From positions 1 to 60,509 of the forward strand of contig JANOAR010000051.1 of the NCBI GenBank assembly GCA_031411235.1: DNA of 60,509 nt, written 5' to 3'. This DNA is from JANOAR01 sp031411235 (GTDB lineage Bacteria > Verrucomicrobiota > Verrucomicrobiia > Verrucomicrobiales > Verrucomicrobiaceae). This document shows, piece by piece, positions 26,355 through 36,642 of the stretch (positions within the stretch are counted from its first letter, which is position 1; the number at the start of each line of letters is the position of its first letter). Made by a program: the position numbers and the translations under genes. The notes below the pieces were generated by a model. It had not been told where the DNA came from. It saw only the letters and a program-made list of their open reading frames with translations, and made no database searches.

Positions 26355-29300
26355 CTACTCGCGCCTCACGGCATCGAGCAAGCGACCCCGCAGCGCCATT
26401 GTCGCGGCAGCGGCACAGACCAGCAGTCCAAACGCAGCGATACCCACCAGCAGCACGCTCATAAAGCCCAATGGCAACTCATGGCTGGCGCTTTGCAGGC
26501 TTGGCCACACTGCGAGCAGCGCACTGAGCACACCCAGCAGCACACCGCCGAGCAGCAGCGACGTATGCTCGCCGATGATCATGCCACGCAGCGCACCCTG
26601 CCGGAAGCCCAGCGCCTGCATGAGTCCCAGCTCGCCTTTGCGTTCCAGCACATGCCGAGCCACCAGCACACCGAGTCCCGCCGTGCCTAGCAGCACGCCG
26701 AGCCCACCGAGTATGGTGAAGATGCCGATGTAAGTGTTCTGCACGCGACTGAAAGCCGCGAAGCGATCCTTCGCTGGCTCCAGCGCTAGGCCTCGCGGCT
26801 CAAGCTGCCGTGTGAGCGTCGCGCCGACCTCTGCCGCACGCGCAGGCGGGGCATCAATCAAGAAATAGCGATAGCCCGCCACATCAGGATACCTCGCCAC
26901 GAAGTCCGCTTCATTGATGATGATTTTCCCCTGCAACACCGAGCCCGCGAGAAGTGCCACGATCTGCACGGTGAACTCATTTCCCTTCGAGTCTTTGTAG
27001 CTCAAGGTGTCACCCACGCCTTTGCCCAGGCCCCACATCGCCGTGTTCATATCGGCGATGGCGGGGAGGGGTGGGTTGATGGTCTCTGAACCTGAGCTAG
27101 CAGCAGGCGTCGAATCCGCCTCTCCCTCCTTCGATGTTGGATGTTCCTTCATCTTGTCCCACCCACCGCTGGTGAAGCCGAACGCCCCGCGTTTCATCAG
27201 CCGCGAAACATCCACGCCGACGATCTGTGGCGATTGCGCTTTGTTCAGGTTCAGGCAGCTCGCGTCGTCGCCATCGCGCACGCGCATCGGCACCAGGCCC
27301 ACGCCTTGCATGTCCTCCTCGTCCAAACCAAAAGCCTCGCGGCCCAGCTTGGAGTCGAGGTCTTCATAAATCGGCAGCGACGACTCACCGACAAACGCAA
27401 AGCCACCTGTGCCCGAGTCGCGCCGTGTGGGGTCTTCATCCGCGCTTAGGCGGAAGGCATTCACTGCCGCGACGAGGAAGATGCCGCCCGCCATCATACC
27501 TATCACCGCAAGGCTGCGTCCAGGGCGTCGCACGACATTGCGCACACCGATCTGCCACAGACTGCGCGCTTGTTGTTGGCTGTGCGCCAGTCGTTTCATC
27601 CAGAGCGAAACCAGGGCTAGGCCGCTGATGAGTAGCATCATGCCCGCGCCGAAGAACATGCCTGCGATGGCTTCTGGCGAGCGCGACTGCCCACCCGCAA
27701 GGCTCAACGCGATAGCGCTGAGTAGGGCGACGATGACGACGGTAGTAGCCGTGCGCCAGCGAGGCTTGGTGGATTGCGGATTTTGGATTGCGGATTGCGA
27801 ATTATCGGAGCCAGAAAGCAACGCCCTCGGCGCGACTTTGAATAACCGCCGTGTGGCCCACCATAAGGTCGCGAACGATACGACGAATGACGCCACACCA
27901 GCAATGATGAGCGTCGTGGGCTGCGCGGCAAACACCAGTTCTAGGCCCGCCGTAGCCCCACCCCAGGCTCCGCCCAGACCCGCGAGCGCAGCCTTGGTAT
28001 AAGCCACACCACCCAGCAATCCCAGCGCACTGCCGACCAGCGCGATGACGCCTGCCTCGCATAAGATGGCCCGTCGCACCTGGCTGGGCGTCCACCCTAG
28101 AGCCATCAGCAAGCCCACCTGAGAGGCACGCCGCTCGATCATAAAAATGAAAAGCAGCGCGGCAAACACCAGCGCGGCAGCGATGAGAAACAAGCTGAGC
28201 CCGATGAACAAGCCGCCGAAGTCCACCGTGCCACGCGCCGCCGCATCGCCGCTCAGTTTTAGATCCACAGGCGTGAGGCCGATGTCGCTCAGTCGTAGCA
28301 TTGAGCCCAGCTTCACCCGCAGAGCCGCCTCGTCTTCGCCTGCATTGGGGAAGCGTATGGCCGTCAGCTTGCCGAAGCGATTGCCCCAAATGCGTTGCCC
28401 ATCCGCGAGGCCGATGAAGGCCTTGGGCGTGCCTTTGTAGTCGTCCCAGTACTTCTCATCTTGGTCGCGGATCGCATCGAGTTTGATCGGTAGTCCGCTG
28501 TTCCAGTCGCGACAGTTATCCGCATCTGAGACGCCTGGAAAGGCAGGCGTCCACTCGCGTTTCATATCCGCATGATTCATCGGCACGATGCCACGCACGG
28601 TGAAGGGAGCGGTGCTCTCGCTCAGCTCGCGCCCGATGCCCACGGTGAAGTAGCGCACGTCCAGCTTGCTGCCCACAGCGAGCTTTAAATCATCGGCCAG
28701 CCATTGATTGACGAGCACTTCACCCGGCTTCAACGCCACGTCCGGCAGCAACCCCGCGAGGCGTTTTTCATCTGCTGCCGTCACCATTGAGTACGGCGTG
28801 CGTCCCGCCCCCGAGCTGAAGCCATTCACGAGATAGGTGATGACGCCATAACTCCCTGGCACACGCTCCAGAAGCTTATCAGCGAAGGCTTGATCAATAA
28901 AAATGCGATCCGTGCTGATCTCCCACTCCGACACTCCGCCCTGCACCTGGGTGAGCTTCAGCGCGAGGTCTTCGAGCGTTGTGTGTGAGGCCAGCACCAT
29001 GTTGAACCAACGGCCCGACATGCTGGGCGCGTCCTCCTTCATCGCGGGTGGCGCACAGAGATTGCACAAGCAATTGAGCAGATGCACGCCCACGGGACGC
29101 CCCGTCGAGGATCGCGCAAAAACATTGATGCGGCCCACGCGATCCAGCGCGGCCTGCAAGTCGGCGAGTGGCAGATATACCGAGTCGCTCACCCGCTGTG
29201 TCGCCGCGATCTGAAAGTGCCCGAAGTCCACCGGAGCAACCACAGCACTCACCGTGCGGCGCAGCGTCACCTCCTCCTTCGTGCTGCCCGAGAGCGGGGC

Positions 29301-29771
29301 ATCGCGCGATAGCGTGCTGGGCTGCTCCATGCGAATCACCAGCGTATCGCCCACCTTCAAGCTCAAGCGTGCCGCCAGCGCTTCATTCACGGCTACCGCG
29401 TCCTTGCCCAGGGCGATCACCTTGCCGCTGGGGCTCAGATTCCAGAAGGCATCACTGACCCCCAGCACCTGCACGCCATTGGCTCGCGCCTTGCCCGAGG
29501 GCAGACTCGCCGAGCCATTGATCATGATAAAGGGAGCCGACCCCGTGCCCTGCGCGAGCCGCTCAGTGAACCAGCGGTCCCCACCCAGCAAGGCATGGCG
29601 CACATAGCCCAGGCGCAGCATGGCAGCACGCTTCAGGCTGGCCTTCACCGAGTCGCCCACCAGCATCGAGCCGCTGAGTATCGCCGAGGCGAGGAAGGCA
29701 CCAACGAGCAAGCCAAGGTGCACACGAGCGTAGTGCCGGGCGCTGGAGAGAATGAAGGAGCGAGTGGTCAT
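26355..29771 (-). CDS. FtsX-like ABC transporter permease (MacB/LolE type)
   Basis: This is an inner-membrane permease of about 1138 residues with two FtsX modules. The N-terminal anchor is HYARVHLGLLVGAFLASAIL. Hydrophobic groups lie at the middle (FIGLSLFLIAAALVFAALLF and following) and at the end (ILGGLGVLLGTAGLGVLV, LLLGGVLLGVLSALLAV). Large soluble loops are external. I start at the Met of MTTRSFILSS; the extra N-terminal piece in the same frame is low-complexity. Two loops contain in-frame short repeats (27061-27130 and 27772-27805). No ATP-binding partner gene is adjacent, so it must come from elsewhere. Confidence 0.85.
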   Translation of the reverse strand: MTTRSFILSSARHYARVHLGLLVGAFLASAILSGSMLVGDSVKASLKRAAMLRLGYVRHALLGGDRWFTERLAQGTGSAPFIMINGSASLPSGKARANGVQVLGVSDAFWNLSPSGKVIALGKDAVAVNEALAARLSLKVGDTLVIRMEQPSTLSRDAPLSGSTKEEVTLRRTVSAVVAPVDFGHFQIAATQRVSDSVYLPLADLQAALDRVGRINVFARSSTGRPVGVHLLNCLCNLCAPPAMKEDAPSMSGRWFNMVLASHTTLEDLALKLTQVQGGVSEWEISTDRIFIDQAFADKLLERVPGSYGVITYLVNGFSSGAGRTPYSMVTAADEKRLAGLLPDVALKPGEVLVNQWLADDLKLAVGSKLDVRYFTVGIGRELSESTAPFTVRGIVPMNHADMKREWTPAFPGVSDADNCRDWNSGLPIKLDAIRDQDEKYWDDYKGTPKAFIGLADGQRIWGNRFGKLTAIRFPNAGEDEAALRVKLGSMLRLSDIGLTPVDLKLSGDAAARGTVDFGGLFIGLSLFLIAAALVFAALLFIFMIERRASQVGLLMALGWTPSQVRRAILCEAGVIALVGSALGLLGGVAYTKAALAGLGGAWGGATAGLELVFAAQPTTLIIAGVASFVVSFATLWWATRRLFKVAPRALLSGSDNSQSAIQNPQSTKPRWRTATTVVIVALLSAIALSLAGGQSRSPEAIAGMFFGAGMMLLISGLALVSLWMKRLAHSQQQARSLWQIGVRNVVRRPGRSLAVIGMMAGGIFLVAAVNAFRLSADEDPTRRDSGTGGFAFVGESSLPIYEDLDSKLGREAFGLDEEDMQGVGLVPMRVRDGDDASCLNLNKAQSPQIVGVDVSRLMKRGAFGFTSGGWDKMKEHPTSKEGEADSTPAASSGSETINPPLPAIADMNTAMWGLGKGVGDTLSYKDSKGNEFTVQIVALLAGSVLQGKIIINEADFVARYPDVAGYRYFLIDAPPARAAEVGATLTRQLEPRGLALEPAKDRFAAFSRVQNTYIGIFTILGGLGVLLGTAGLGVLVARHVLERKGELGLMQALGFRQGALRGMIIGEHTSLLLGGVLLGVLSALLAVWPSLQSASHELPLGFMSVLLVGIAAFGLLVCAAAATMALRGRLLDAVRRE

Positions 29772-30028
29772 GGCGATGGGAAGCGAAGCCCATGCGGTGG
29801 CGTGGGCAAGCGAGAATCGCCAGCGGATCGTTGCCGAAGGACGGGAAAGCAAGCGCTGCCCTGCGCATTGCTGCGCAGCACGCAGTGGATGCTCATGTTT
29901 TTTTTCCCTGAGGGGCGGCGGCAAAGCCTGCGTACCGGAAGGGCAACGCATTGAATATATCCCGGAATTTCTTTGCTAAGTTCGTCGCAAGCCAATGGAT
30001 GACTCGAAGCACCCTGTCGCACCCAACC

Positions 30029-33000
30029 ATGCCGCAACCCCTTCATCTCGCCGTTGCCCTGCTTCTCCTATCCTTCGCTGTATTGCGGGCACAAGTGCCT
30101 GCCTTTCCAGGTGCCGAGGGCTACGGAGCCTATGCCGCAGGCGGTCGTGGCGGCGACGTTTATATCGTCACGAATCTCAACTCCACCGGCGCGGGCTCGC
30201 TCTATGAAGGCGTCACCACGATCCCCACTGCGGGCCGCACGATTGTCTTCGCCGTAGCGGGGCAAATTCATTTGGCCGGTGGCATCGCGACGCGCATCAC
30301 GGGCAGCAAGCTGACCATCGCAGGCCAGACCGCACCGGGCGATGGCATCCTGTGGAAGGACGGCACGCTGCGCATCTCCGGCGACGACATCGTCATTCGG
30401 CACCTGCGCTTTCGCCATGGCAAGTCGGGCAGCGGCGGCGACTGCATCGACCTCGATTCTGGCTGTGCCAATGCCATCCTCGACCACGTTTCGATGTCGT
30501 TCAGCACGGATGAAAACTTCTCCTCCTACGGCTCGCCGCCGGAGAACCTGACCATGCAGTGGTCCACCAATTGCTGGGGCCTGGAGTCGCATTCTTGTGG
30601 TGGCTTGTGGGACCAAAACCACGCCACTTGCCACCACTCGATCTGGGCGCACAACCACACACGCAATCCCAAGGCGCGGCCCAACGGCCTACTGGAATGG
30701 ACCAACAACATCACCTTCGACTGGGACATCGGCTTCATCATGGGCGACTCGTACACGCCTTCATCGTGGAAGACCAATGTGCGCAGCAACTACTTCATCT
30801 GCCCACCCGGTAACATCAAAACCTATGCGCTGGAGAAGGGCTGGCTGGATCGCAATGCCACGCGCCAGCCCACCTTCAGCGTGTATCTGGACAACAATCT
30901 GATGGATCGCGATGGCGATGGCATTCTCAATGGCGCAGCCATGGGCTACGAGCGCGTGCAGGGCAGCATGTTTGATCCTGCCGAAGTCGTGCCCGACTAC
31001 GCCACCACGCCCGACGTGCCGCGCCACTATCGCAATGCCACGCCCTTCACTGGCTCCTCGTTGCTCAACATCGAGACGCCGCTGCTGGCCTATAAAAAAA
31101 TCATCTCCGCCGGTGGTGCCTTGCGCCTTGATTACAGCTACGCGGGCACGCTGCGCGATGAAGTCGATACCCGATTGTTTAATAACATCGCTACGCAAAC
31201 GGCCAACCACATCACCCGCGAGAGCGACCTCGCAGGCGTGAGCAACAGTGGCTTCGGCACCTTCGCCGCTGCCACCGCGCCCATCGACTCCGATAAAGAC
31301 GGGATGCCTGATAGCTACGAGTCCGCACTCGGTTGGAATGCCGCTGTGCAAGACCACAACACAATCGTCAGTGGCACCACTTACTTCCCCAGCGGCTACT
31401 CGACGAGTTACACGCGGCTGGAGGAGTACTTGCACTTCAAGAGCATCCCGCACATGCAGTTGGTCAAAGCCACGGCGGCGAGCCCCGACATCGACCTCAC
31501 CCGCTACACCTCGGGCTTTGCCAGCACGCCTGTCTTTACCCTCGCCAACATCACAGGAGGCAGCGCGACACAGAGCGGCGCGGGTGGTAAGTTGATCCAC
31601 TTCACCGCGCAAGCCAGCGCGGCTCGCGGTGGCTTCGACTTCACCGTCACCGATGCAGAGGGCAGCACCTGGACGCAGCGTTTCGCCATCTGTGTAATCA
31701 ATAGCGGAGCCCCCAGCGACCTCGTGTGGCAGGGCAACGCCACGGCCACCGCCGACTGGAATACCACGTCGAATCATTGGCTCAAAGCCGCCGCACCTAT
31801 CGCCTTCAGCGCTGGAGATCGCGTTACCTTTAATGCCACGGGCGCGACTTCGGCCACGGTCAATCTGCCGGGCTCTGTTACCGCTTCCACGGTCGATGTG
31901 AATGCCACGAGCAACTACACCTTTACCGGTACTGGCAGCGTCAATGCTACCAGCACCTTGACCAAGCGCGGCACCGGCAGCCTCACCATCAACAACACCA
32001 CGGCCAACAGTTTTTCCGCCGTATCGCTGGAACAAGGCACGCTGGCACTCAATGCCGCAGGCGCGGTGGGCACGGCAAAGATTAGCTGTGCCGGCGGCTC
32101 GTTGTCATTCGGCCCGGCGTCCGGCACGAACGTCACCGCAGCCTTGGACTTCCTCGCGCCAACCACCATCACACCCACCGTGCAGAGTGGCGAGAGCGGC
32201 AACTGGACGGGCACCAATCAAACTGTCACGCTCAGCGGCGGAGCCGTGTTGTGGACGGTCTATGGCACCTGGACGGGCTTCACGGGTCGCATTCAATTCG
32301 GCAGCGGCAGCAGCAAGATAAGGCTCAACAACACCAGCAACATCAACTTCGGCAGCACCGCCGTCGCTATCGACTTGGGTAGCAACAACGCCCAGTTCAT
32401 GAACCGCAACGGAGCCACCATCAACATCGGCTCGCTCGAATCCACGGGGCCGAATACCGCGCTCAATGGCACCCAGTCCGGCACCACCGCCAGCACCTAC
32501 TCCATCGGTGCGCTGAACACCGACACCACCTTCGCAGGCGGCATCTACAATGGTGGCAGCGCCACCACCAGTGTCATAAAGCTAGGCACTGGCACCTGGA
32601 CACTCAGCGGCAGCAGCACCTTCACTGGCACCACGACCGTGAGCGCTGGCGAGTTGCTCGTGAATGGCAGCATCACCGCCTCGCCCATCAGCATCAGTAG
32701 CGGCGCGACCCTCGGCGGCAGCGGCACTCTGGGCGCTATCGCCACGGGTGCCACGGGCGGCATTATCGCACCGGGTTCGGCGCTCGGTATCGCTGGAACC
32801 CTCACCGCCAGCGCGGGCATGGCGCTCAGTGGCACCACCACCCTCGCCTTTGACCTCAGTAGCTCGACCAGCAGCGGCAACGACAAAATCACCGTCAGCA
32901 GCGGCAACCTCGCCCTCACCGCCTCGACGCTGTTGTTCAACATCAACCTACTCAACGGCGAACTCGGTAACGGCACCTACAACCTCATCGACGGAGCCGC

Positions 33001-34924
33001 CATGTTAACCGCCAGCGGCTCGCCCGTGCTGACCCTCATCGGCCTACCGACCAACTCCCGCCAGTCCTTCTCCCTGCAACGCCCCAGCGCAGGCAGCACC
33101 CCCGCCTATGTCAATCTCGTCGTCGCAGGCACACCACCCGCCGCCCTGGTGTGGACGGGCGCGAGCGGCAGCGCGTGGGATTTGAACGTGACGAGCAACT
33201 TCAGCGGTGGCCCCACCGCGACGTTTTTTAACTTCGACAGCGTCACCTTTGACGACAGCAGCATCATCATAGCCATCACCTTGGCAGGCACCGTGCAGCC
33301 ACGGCAAATCACCGTCGCAGCCAGCACCCGCGCCTACACGTTCGGCGGCAGCGGCATGATCGGTGGGCAGGGCACGCTGACGAAATCCGGTAGCAGCTCC
33401 CTAACGATCTCGCCTGTCATGTTGAGCCTCAGCACCACCACCACCGCATCGAGTAACCAAGCCACCGTCAGCCTCGCCGATGCGGCAAACTTGGTCATCG
33501 GCATGGCCGTTGTGGGCGGCGGTTTTCCACTGGGCAGCACCATCACCGCCATCGACGGCGCGACAGGCGTCGTCACTTTTTCACAGGCTACCCCGACTGG
33601 CGCGACGGCCACGCTGAGCTATCAGTCGCGCCACAGTTTCACTGGCGGCACCCAGCTCAATGGCGGCAGCATCGTCCTGACCAATGAAGCCGCGAACCGC
33701 TGGGGCCTGGGCACGGGCGCAGTCACGTTCAATGGCGGCACGCTCACGCTCGCAGGCGTCAGCGGCTCGAACGGCACCGACACAGGCAGCGTGCCCAATG
33801 ACTTCATCGTGCCTGCGGGGCAAAACGGCACGCTCAACATGATGCAACGCGGGCGGCAGACTGGCAATCTCAGCGGCGGCGGCACCTTCAACGTCGTCGT
33901 GAAGTACATCCGAGGCGACTTCTACGGCGACTGGTCAGCCTTTACAGGCCAGCTCAACATCACCGCCGCGCAGGCAGGCAGCGACTTCCGCATGGCCGAG
34001 AGCTACTCGCCCGATGGCTTCCCCAACTGCGCTGTCAATCTCGGCGCAAGCGTCAACCTAAAGCACGTCGGAATCCTTAGCAGCGGCGCAGGCACCACCA
34101 TCAGCATCGGTGAACTCAGCGGCGTCACAGGCTCCACCTTATCAGGCGGCATCACCGGCGGACGGGCGCTGACCTATCGCATCGGCGGTAAAGGCACCAC
34201 CGCGACCTTCGCTGGCAACATCGCCGAGCAGACCCCCGGCAGCACCTTGACCAGCATCGTGAAAACCGGCGCAGGCACCTGGACGCTCAGCGGCACCAAT
34301 GCCTGGGCAGGCGGCACCACCATAGAGCAGGGTATGCTCTGCATCAGTGGTAATACGACGAGCGCTGGAGCCATCGCCGTCGCCAGTGGAGCCACGCTCT
34401 GCCTCGCCGGTGGCACGCTCACCACCGACACCGTCAACCTCGCCGATGGCGCGACCTTAACAGGAACAGGCACCCTCGTCGGCGACCTCATCATCAGCGG
34501 CACCTCCAGCGTCACCAGCCTCGCTGGAGGCAGCCTGAGCATCACCGGCGAGATCGTCAACAACGGCACCCTGCGCATCGCAGGCGACACCGTCTTCACC
34601 GCGACCGGTACGCTGATCAACAACGGCATCCTCGACCTCCTCACCAGCCGCTCCAGCCTACCCGCCAGCTTCACCAACAACGGCATCGTCATCGACAACA
34701 ACCAGCGCGTCATCAACAGCTTCGCCAAGACAGGCAACAACTTCATCTGCGCCGCCATCGGTTACACCGGCCACACCTACCAATTGCAGAGCAGCACCAC
34801 ACTCGCCGGAACCTGGGCAAATATCGACAGCGCCGTAGCAGGCACCGGCGCGACGATTCAATGGACCGTAACGAACGGCGGCATGGGAGCCGCGCGATTC
34901 TACCGCGTGGTAGTGGCACCGTGA
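30029..34924 (+). CDS. Giant secreted pectate-lyase-like protein with autotransporter-associated repeats
   Basis: The 1631-residue product begins with a signal peptide (LHLAVALLLLSFAVLRA). The first ~400 residues are a right-handed parallel beta-helix like polysaccharide lyase family 1: AFPGAEGYGAYAAGGRGGDV, SGDDIVIRHLRFRHG, DHVSMSFSTDENFSS, and RNPKARPNGLLEWTNN with the family Arg. An IDSDKDGMPDSYE calcium-binding-like segment follows. The rest is Gly/Ser/Thr-rich autotransporter-associated beta strands such as GTGTWTLSGSSTFTGTTTVS and GAGTWTLSGTNAWAGGTTIE. There is no barrel at the C-terminus; it ends with YQLQSSTTLAGTWANI...RFYRVVV, a tail common in this phylum. It probably degrades or binds plant-type polysaccharide outside the cell. 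Confidence 0.88.
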   Translation: MPQPLHLAVALLLLSFAVLRAQVPAFPGAEGYGAYAAGGRGGDVYIVTNLNSTGAGSLYEGVTTIPTAGRTIVFAVAGQIHLAGGIATRITGSKLTIAGQTAPGDGILWKDGTLRISGDDIVIRHLRFRHGKSGSGGDCIDLDSGCANAILDHVSMSFSTDENFSSYGSPPENLTMQWSTNCWGLESHSCGGLWDQNHATCHHSIWAHNHTRNPKARPNGLLEWTNNITFDWDIGFIMGDSYTPSSWKTNVRSNYFICPPGNIKTYALEKGWLDRNATRQPTFSVYLDNNLMDRDGDGILNGAAMGYERVQGSMFDPAEVVPDYATTPDVPRHYRNATPFTGSSLLNIETPLLAYKKIISAGGALRLDYSYAGTLRDEVDTRLFNNIATQTANHITRESDLAGVSNSGFGTFAAATAPIDSDKDGMPDSYESALGWNAAVQDHNTIVSGTTYFPSGYSTSYTRLEEYLHFKSIPHMQLVKATAASPDIDLTRYTSGFASTPVFTLANITGGSATQSGAGGKLIHFTAQASAARGGFDFTVTDAEGSTWTQRFAICVINSGAPSDLVWQGNATATADWNTTSNHWLKAAAPIAFSAGDRVTFNATGATSATVNLPGSVTASTVDVNATSNYTFTGTGSVNATSTLTKRGTGSLTINNTTANSFSAVSLEQGTLALNAAGAVGTAKISCAGGSLSFGPASGTNVTAALDFLAPTTITPTVQSGESGNWTGTNQTVTLSGGAVLWTVYGTWTGFTGRIQFGSGSSKIRLNNTSNINFGSTAVAIDLGSNNAQFMNRNGATINIGSLESTGPNTALNGTQSGTTASTYSIGALNTDTTFAGGIYNGGSATTSVIKLGTGTWTLSGSSTFTGTTTVSAGELLVNGSITASPISISSGATLGGSGTLGAIATGATGGIIAPGSALGIAGTLTASAGMALSGTTTLAFDLSSSTSSGNDKITVSSGNLALTASTLLFNINLLNGELGNGTYNLIDGAAMLTASGSPVLTLIGLPTNSRQSFSLQRPSAGSTPAYVNLVVAGTPPAALVWTGASGSAWDLNVTSNFSGGPTATFFNFDSVTFDDSSIIIAITLAGTVQPRQITVAASTRAYTFGGSGMIGGQGTLTKSGSSSLTISPVMLSLSTTTTASSNQATVSLADAANLVIGMAVVGGGFPLGSTITAIDGATGVVTFSQATPTGATATLSYQSRHSFTGGTQLNGGSIVLTNEAANRWGLGTGAVTFNGGTLTLAGVSGSNGTDTGSVPNDFIVPAGQNGTLNMMQRGRQTGNLSGGGTFNVVVKYIRGDFYGDWSAFTGQLNITAAQAGSDFRMAESYSPDGFPNCAVNLGASVNLKHVGILSSGAGTTISIGELSGVTGSTLSGGITGGRALTYRIGGKGTTATFAGNIAEQTPGSTLTSIVKTGAGTWTLSGTNAWAGGTTIEQGMLCISGNTTSAGAIAVASGATLCLAGGTLTTDTVNLADGATLTGTGTLVGDLIISGTSSVTSLAGGSLSITGEIVNNGTLRIAGDTVFTATGTLINNGILDLLTSRSSLPASFTNNGIVIDNNQRVINSFAKTGNNFICAAIGYTGHTYQLQSSTTLAGTWANIDSAVAGTGATIQWTVTNGGMGAARFYRVVVAP

Positions 34925-34925
34925 G

Positions 34926-35069
34926 AGGGGAATGGGGAAGACTGGGAGACAGGGAGACTTTCAGAAGGGGAGAAGGGGAGCCTCGGCGTGGTTTGTGCCA
35001 CTCATCTCATGGTCTGATAATCTGATAGTCTCATGGTCTGATTGTCTGATTGTCTGGTAGTCTCATCGT
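34926..35069. repeat. 8-nt-period repeat array (two sub-blocks)
   Basis: The first part is purine-rich (GGGGAATG GGGAAGAC). The second carries TCTGATAA/TCTCATGG/TCTGATTG units, all at 8-base spacing. It begins 1 base after the giant gene's stop and runs to 11 bases before the 21-nt array. Confidence 0.85.
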
Positions 35070-35080
35070 CGGGCAACGCT

Positions 35081-35374
35081 GCCTTGCATCAGGCACGCTC
35101 AGTCTTAGCCCAGTCCCGCCACGCCTTGGGTGAGCAGCGTCAGGCCTTGCCCAAGGCGAGATACACCTTGGACAAGGGGCACGCGATCTTAGCCAAGCCA
35201 CCTTCCGCCTTAGCCAAGAAATTCGACGCCTTAGCCCAGCCGCGCCATGCCTTGGCTCATGCGCATCAAGCCTTGGCTCAGGAGCCCCGCGCCTTAGCTC
35301 AGGAACGCCGTTCCTTAACTCAGGAAACCCAATCCTGAGTTAAGGAAACGTCTTCCTGACCCAAGAAACACACG
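35081..35374. repeat. 21-nt-period tandem repeat array B
   Basis: Fourteen units in exact 21-base register follow a GCCTTAGCYCAG-N9 pattern; late units drift to TCCTTAACTCAGGAAACC. They share CAGGAAACC with the flanks of array A. One frame is open and reads like RALAQE- heptads, but no start, signal or family supports a gene. The 35375-35650 stretch after it holds a possible promoter and nothing else I recognise. Confidence 0.9.
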
Positions 35375-35556
35375 CGCTGGCCTTTGCTTTCCTCACCGCC
35401 AATCACGCTCTGCGCCTAGTGCCATCGGCCTTGGGCTTCATCGGTCGGCTAATCCACTTGCTCGCAGCGGGGCGATGTTAGCGGGCGCTTCGGCAGTCCA
35501 GCCACCGACAAGTCTCGGTTGATCTGCGCCTTCTATTAGGAATAGCGAAATATATC

Positions 35557-35586
35557 TTGCTCTAATTATGGTTATTATGGTAATAT
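35557..35586 (+). promoter_or_regulatory. Possible sigma-70-like promoter upstream of the FnIII-like gene
   Basis: TTGCTC (35557-35562) and TAATAT (35581-35586) are separated by 18 bases in the only AT-rich patch of the region, 65 bases before the ATG of the next gene. It matches only in part and is a guess from sequence. Confidence 0.35.
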
Positions 35587-35650
35587 TCAACAATCCTTCA
35601 CTGATTTCCAGGAGCGCTCAGCCTCCTCCACAGCCACCAGCCCCTTCGCC

Positions 35651-36529
35651 ATGAATCCCTCCTCATCCGATGCCGCCGCCGCGCTCCCCCAGACTCGCGC
35701 CTCACGGCGGCAGCAGCGCCCGCTGCCCCATGACATCGCCGGCCACACCGACCACTCGCCTGCCTCGCCGAGGCAGGCGAATCCAGGCACCCACCCTGGG
35801 TACACCACCAGCGGCAGACCCAAAGAGTCGGCCAGACACCTCGACTCGGAAAATCGCCGGGCAACCGAGAACCCGCCTCTACTTGTTCCCGTCCCTGGCT
35901 TGGCCAAGGTGAAACTGAACCTCCAAGCCCGCACGGATGCGGAGCTGGCGACGTTTGGCGAGAGCCATATCGCGGCGATGACCGACAACCCGTGGTTCGA
36001 AGACCCGATGCCCTCGACGGTATCGTTCGACAGAGATCTAGCCGACTTCGAAAATTCGTTGATCGAGTTGGACAATCTGCGGCTGCTCGTGAAGAACCTC
36101 ACAGCACAGAAGAACCGCAAGCGCCAAGTCCTGGAGTCACAGCTCACTGTGCGCGGGAACTATGTGCAAGCGACCAGCAACGGCAACGCCGACGTGATCG
36201 CCAGCGCTGGCCTCTCCGCCCGCCGTCCCCGCACCCGCCCCGGCGCACTGCTAGCCCCCCTGGGCCTGCGCCTGGAGGTCACGCAGTTCTCCGGCGAACT
36301 GCTCGTCCGCTGGCTCACCGTGACGAGTGCCCGCATCTACGTCCTGGAGTGCGCACAGATCATCGACGGCGAGCCCCTGGCATGGGCGCAGATCCACATC
36401 GGCGGCAAGCTGATGTTCCTAGCCCAGCAGCTCACCCCCGGCCAACACTACGCCTTCCGCGTCACCGCCCTCGGCGGTGCCACAGGCAGCAGCCCATGCA
36501 GCCCCGTGGTGGAGCGGATGGTGGCGTGA
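35651..36529 (+). CDS. FnIII-like domain protein with helical core (family A)
   Basis: The 292-residue product has a disordered N-terminus (about 1-75). From ~83 there is a helical region (FENSLIELDNLRLLVKNLTA, then KKR-rich QKNRKRQVLESQLTVRGNYV). The C-terminus (about 200-292) resembles a fibronectin type III sandwich: LGLRLEVTQFSGELLVRWLT, YVLECAQIIDGE, and YAFRVTALGGATGSSPCSPV. The protein at 49948-50973 has the same plan of helical block then FnIII-like domain, so I regard them as paralogues. I know no function. Both are preceded by a 21-nt array and an 8-nt array, which suggests a linked cassette. Confidence 0.6.
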   Translation: MNPSSSDAAAALPQTRASRRQQRPLPHDIAGHTDHSPASPRQANPGTHPGYTTSGRPKESARHLDSENRRATENPPLLVPVPGLAKVKLNLQARTDAELATFGESHIAAMTDNPWFEDPMPSTVSFDRDLADFENSLIELDNLRLLVKNLTAQKNRKRQVLESQLTVRGNYVQATSNGNADVIASAGLSARRPRTRPGALLAPLGLRLEVTQFSGELLVRWLTVTSARIYVLECAQIIDGEPLAWAQIHIGGKLMFLAQQLTPGQHYAFRVTALGGATGSSPCSPVVERMVA

Positions 36530-36642
36530 GGCGGGAATCCATCCTCCTCCATCTCCCCATCTTCATCTCACGCAGGAAACTCTCTTGCCTTTTCTACGCC
36601 TCTCCGCATCCATGGTGCGATCTTCATAAGAAGCTCCCTCCC

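Noticed and set aside
30761..32035. A 424-residue open frame opposite the giant secreted protein
   Set aside because: Antisense to a long repeat-rich coding region; no domain seen.
35042..35338. A 98-residue open frame rich in ALAQ heptads
   Set aside because: It is the in-frame reading of a 21-nt array, starts inside the 8-nt array, and has no ribosome site.
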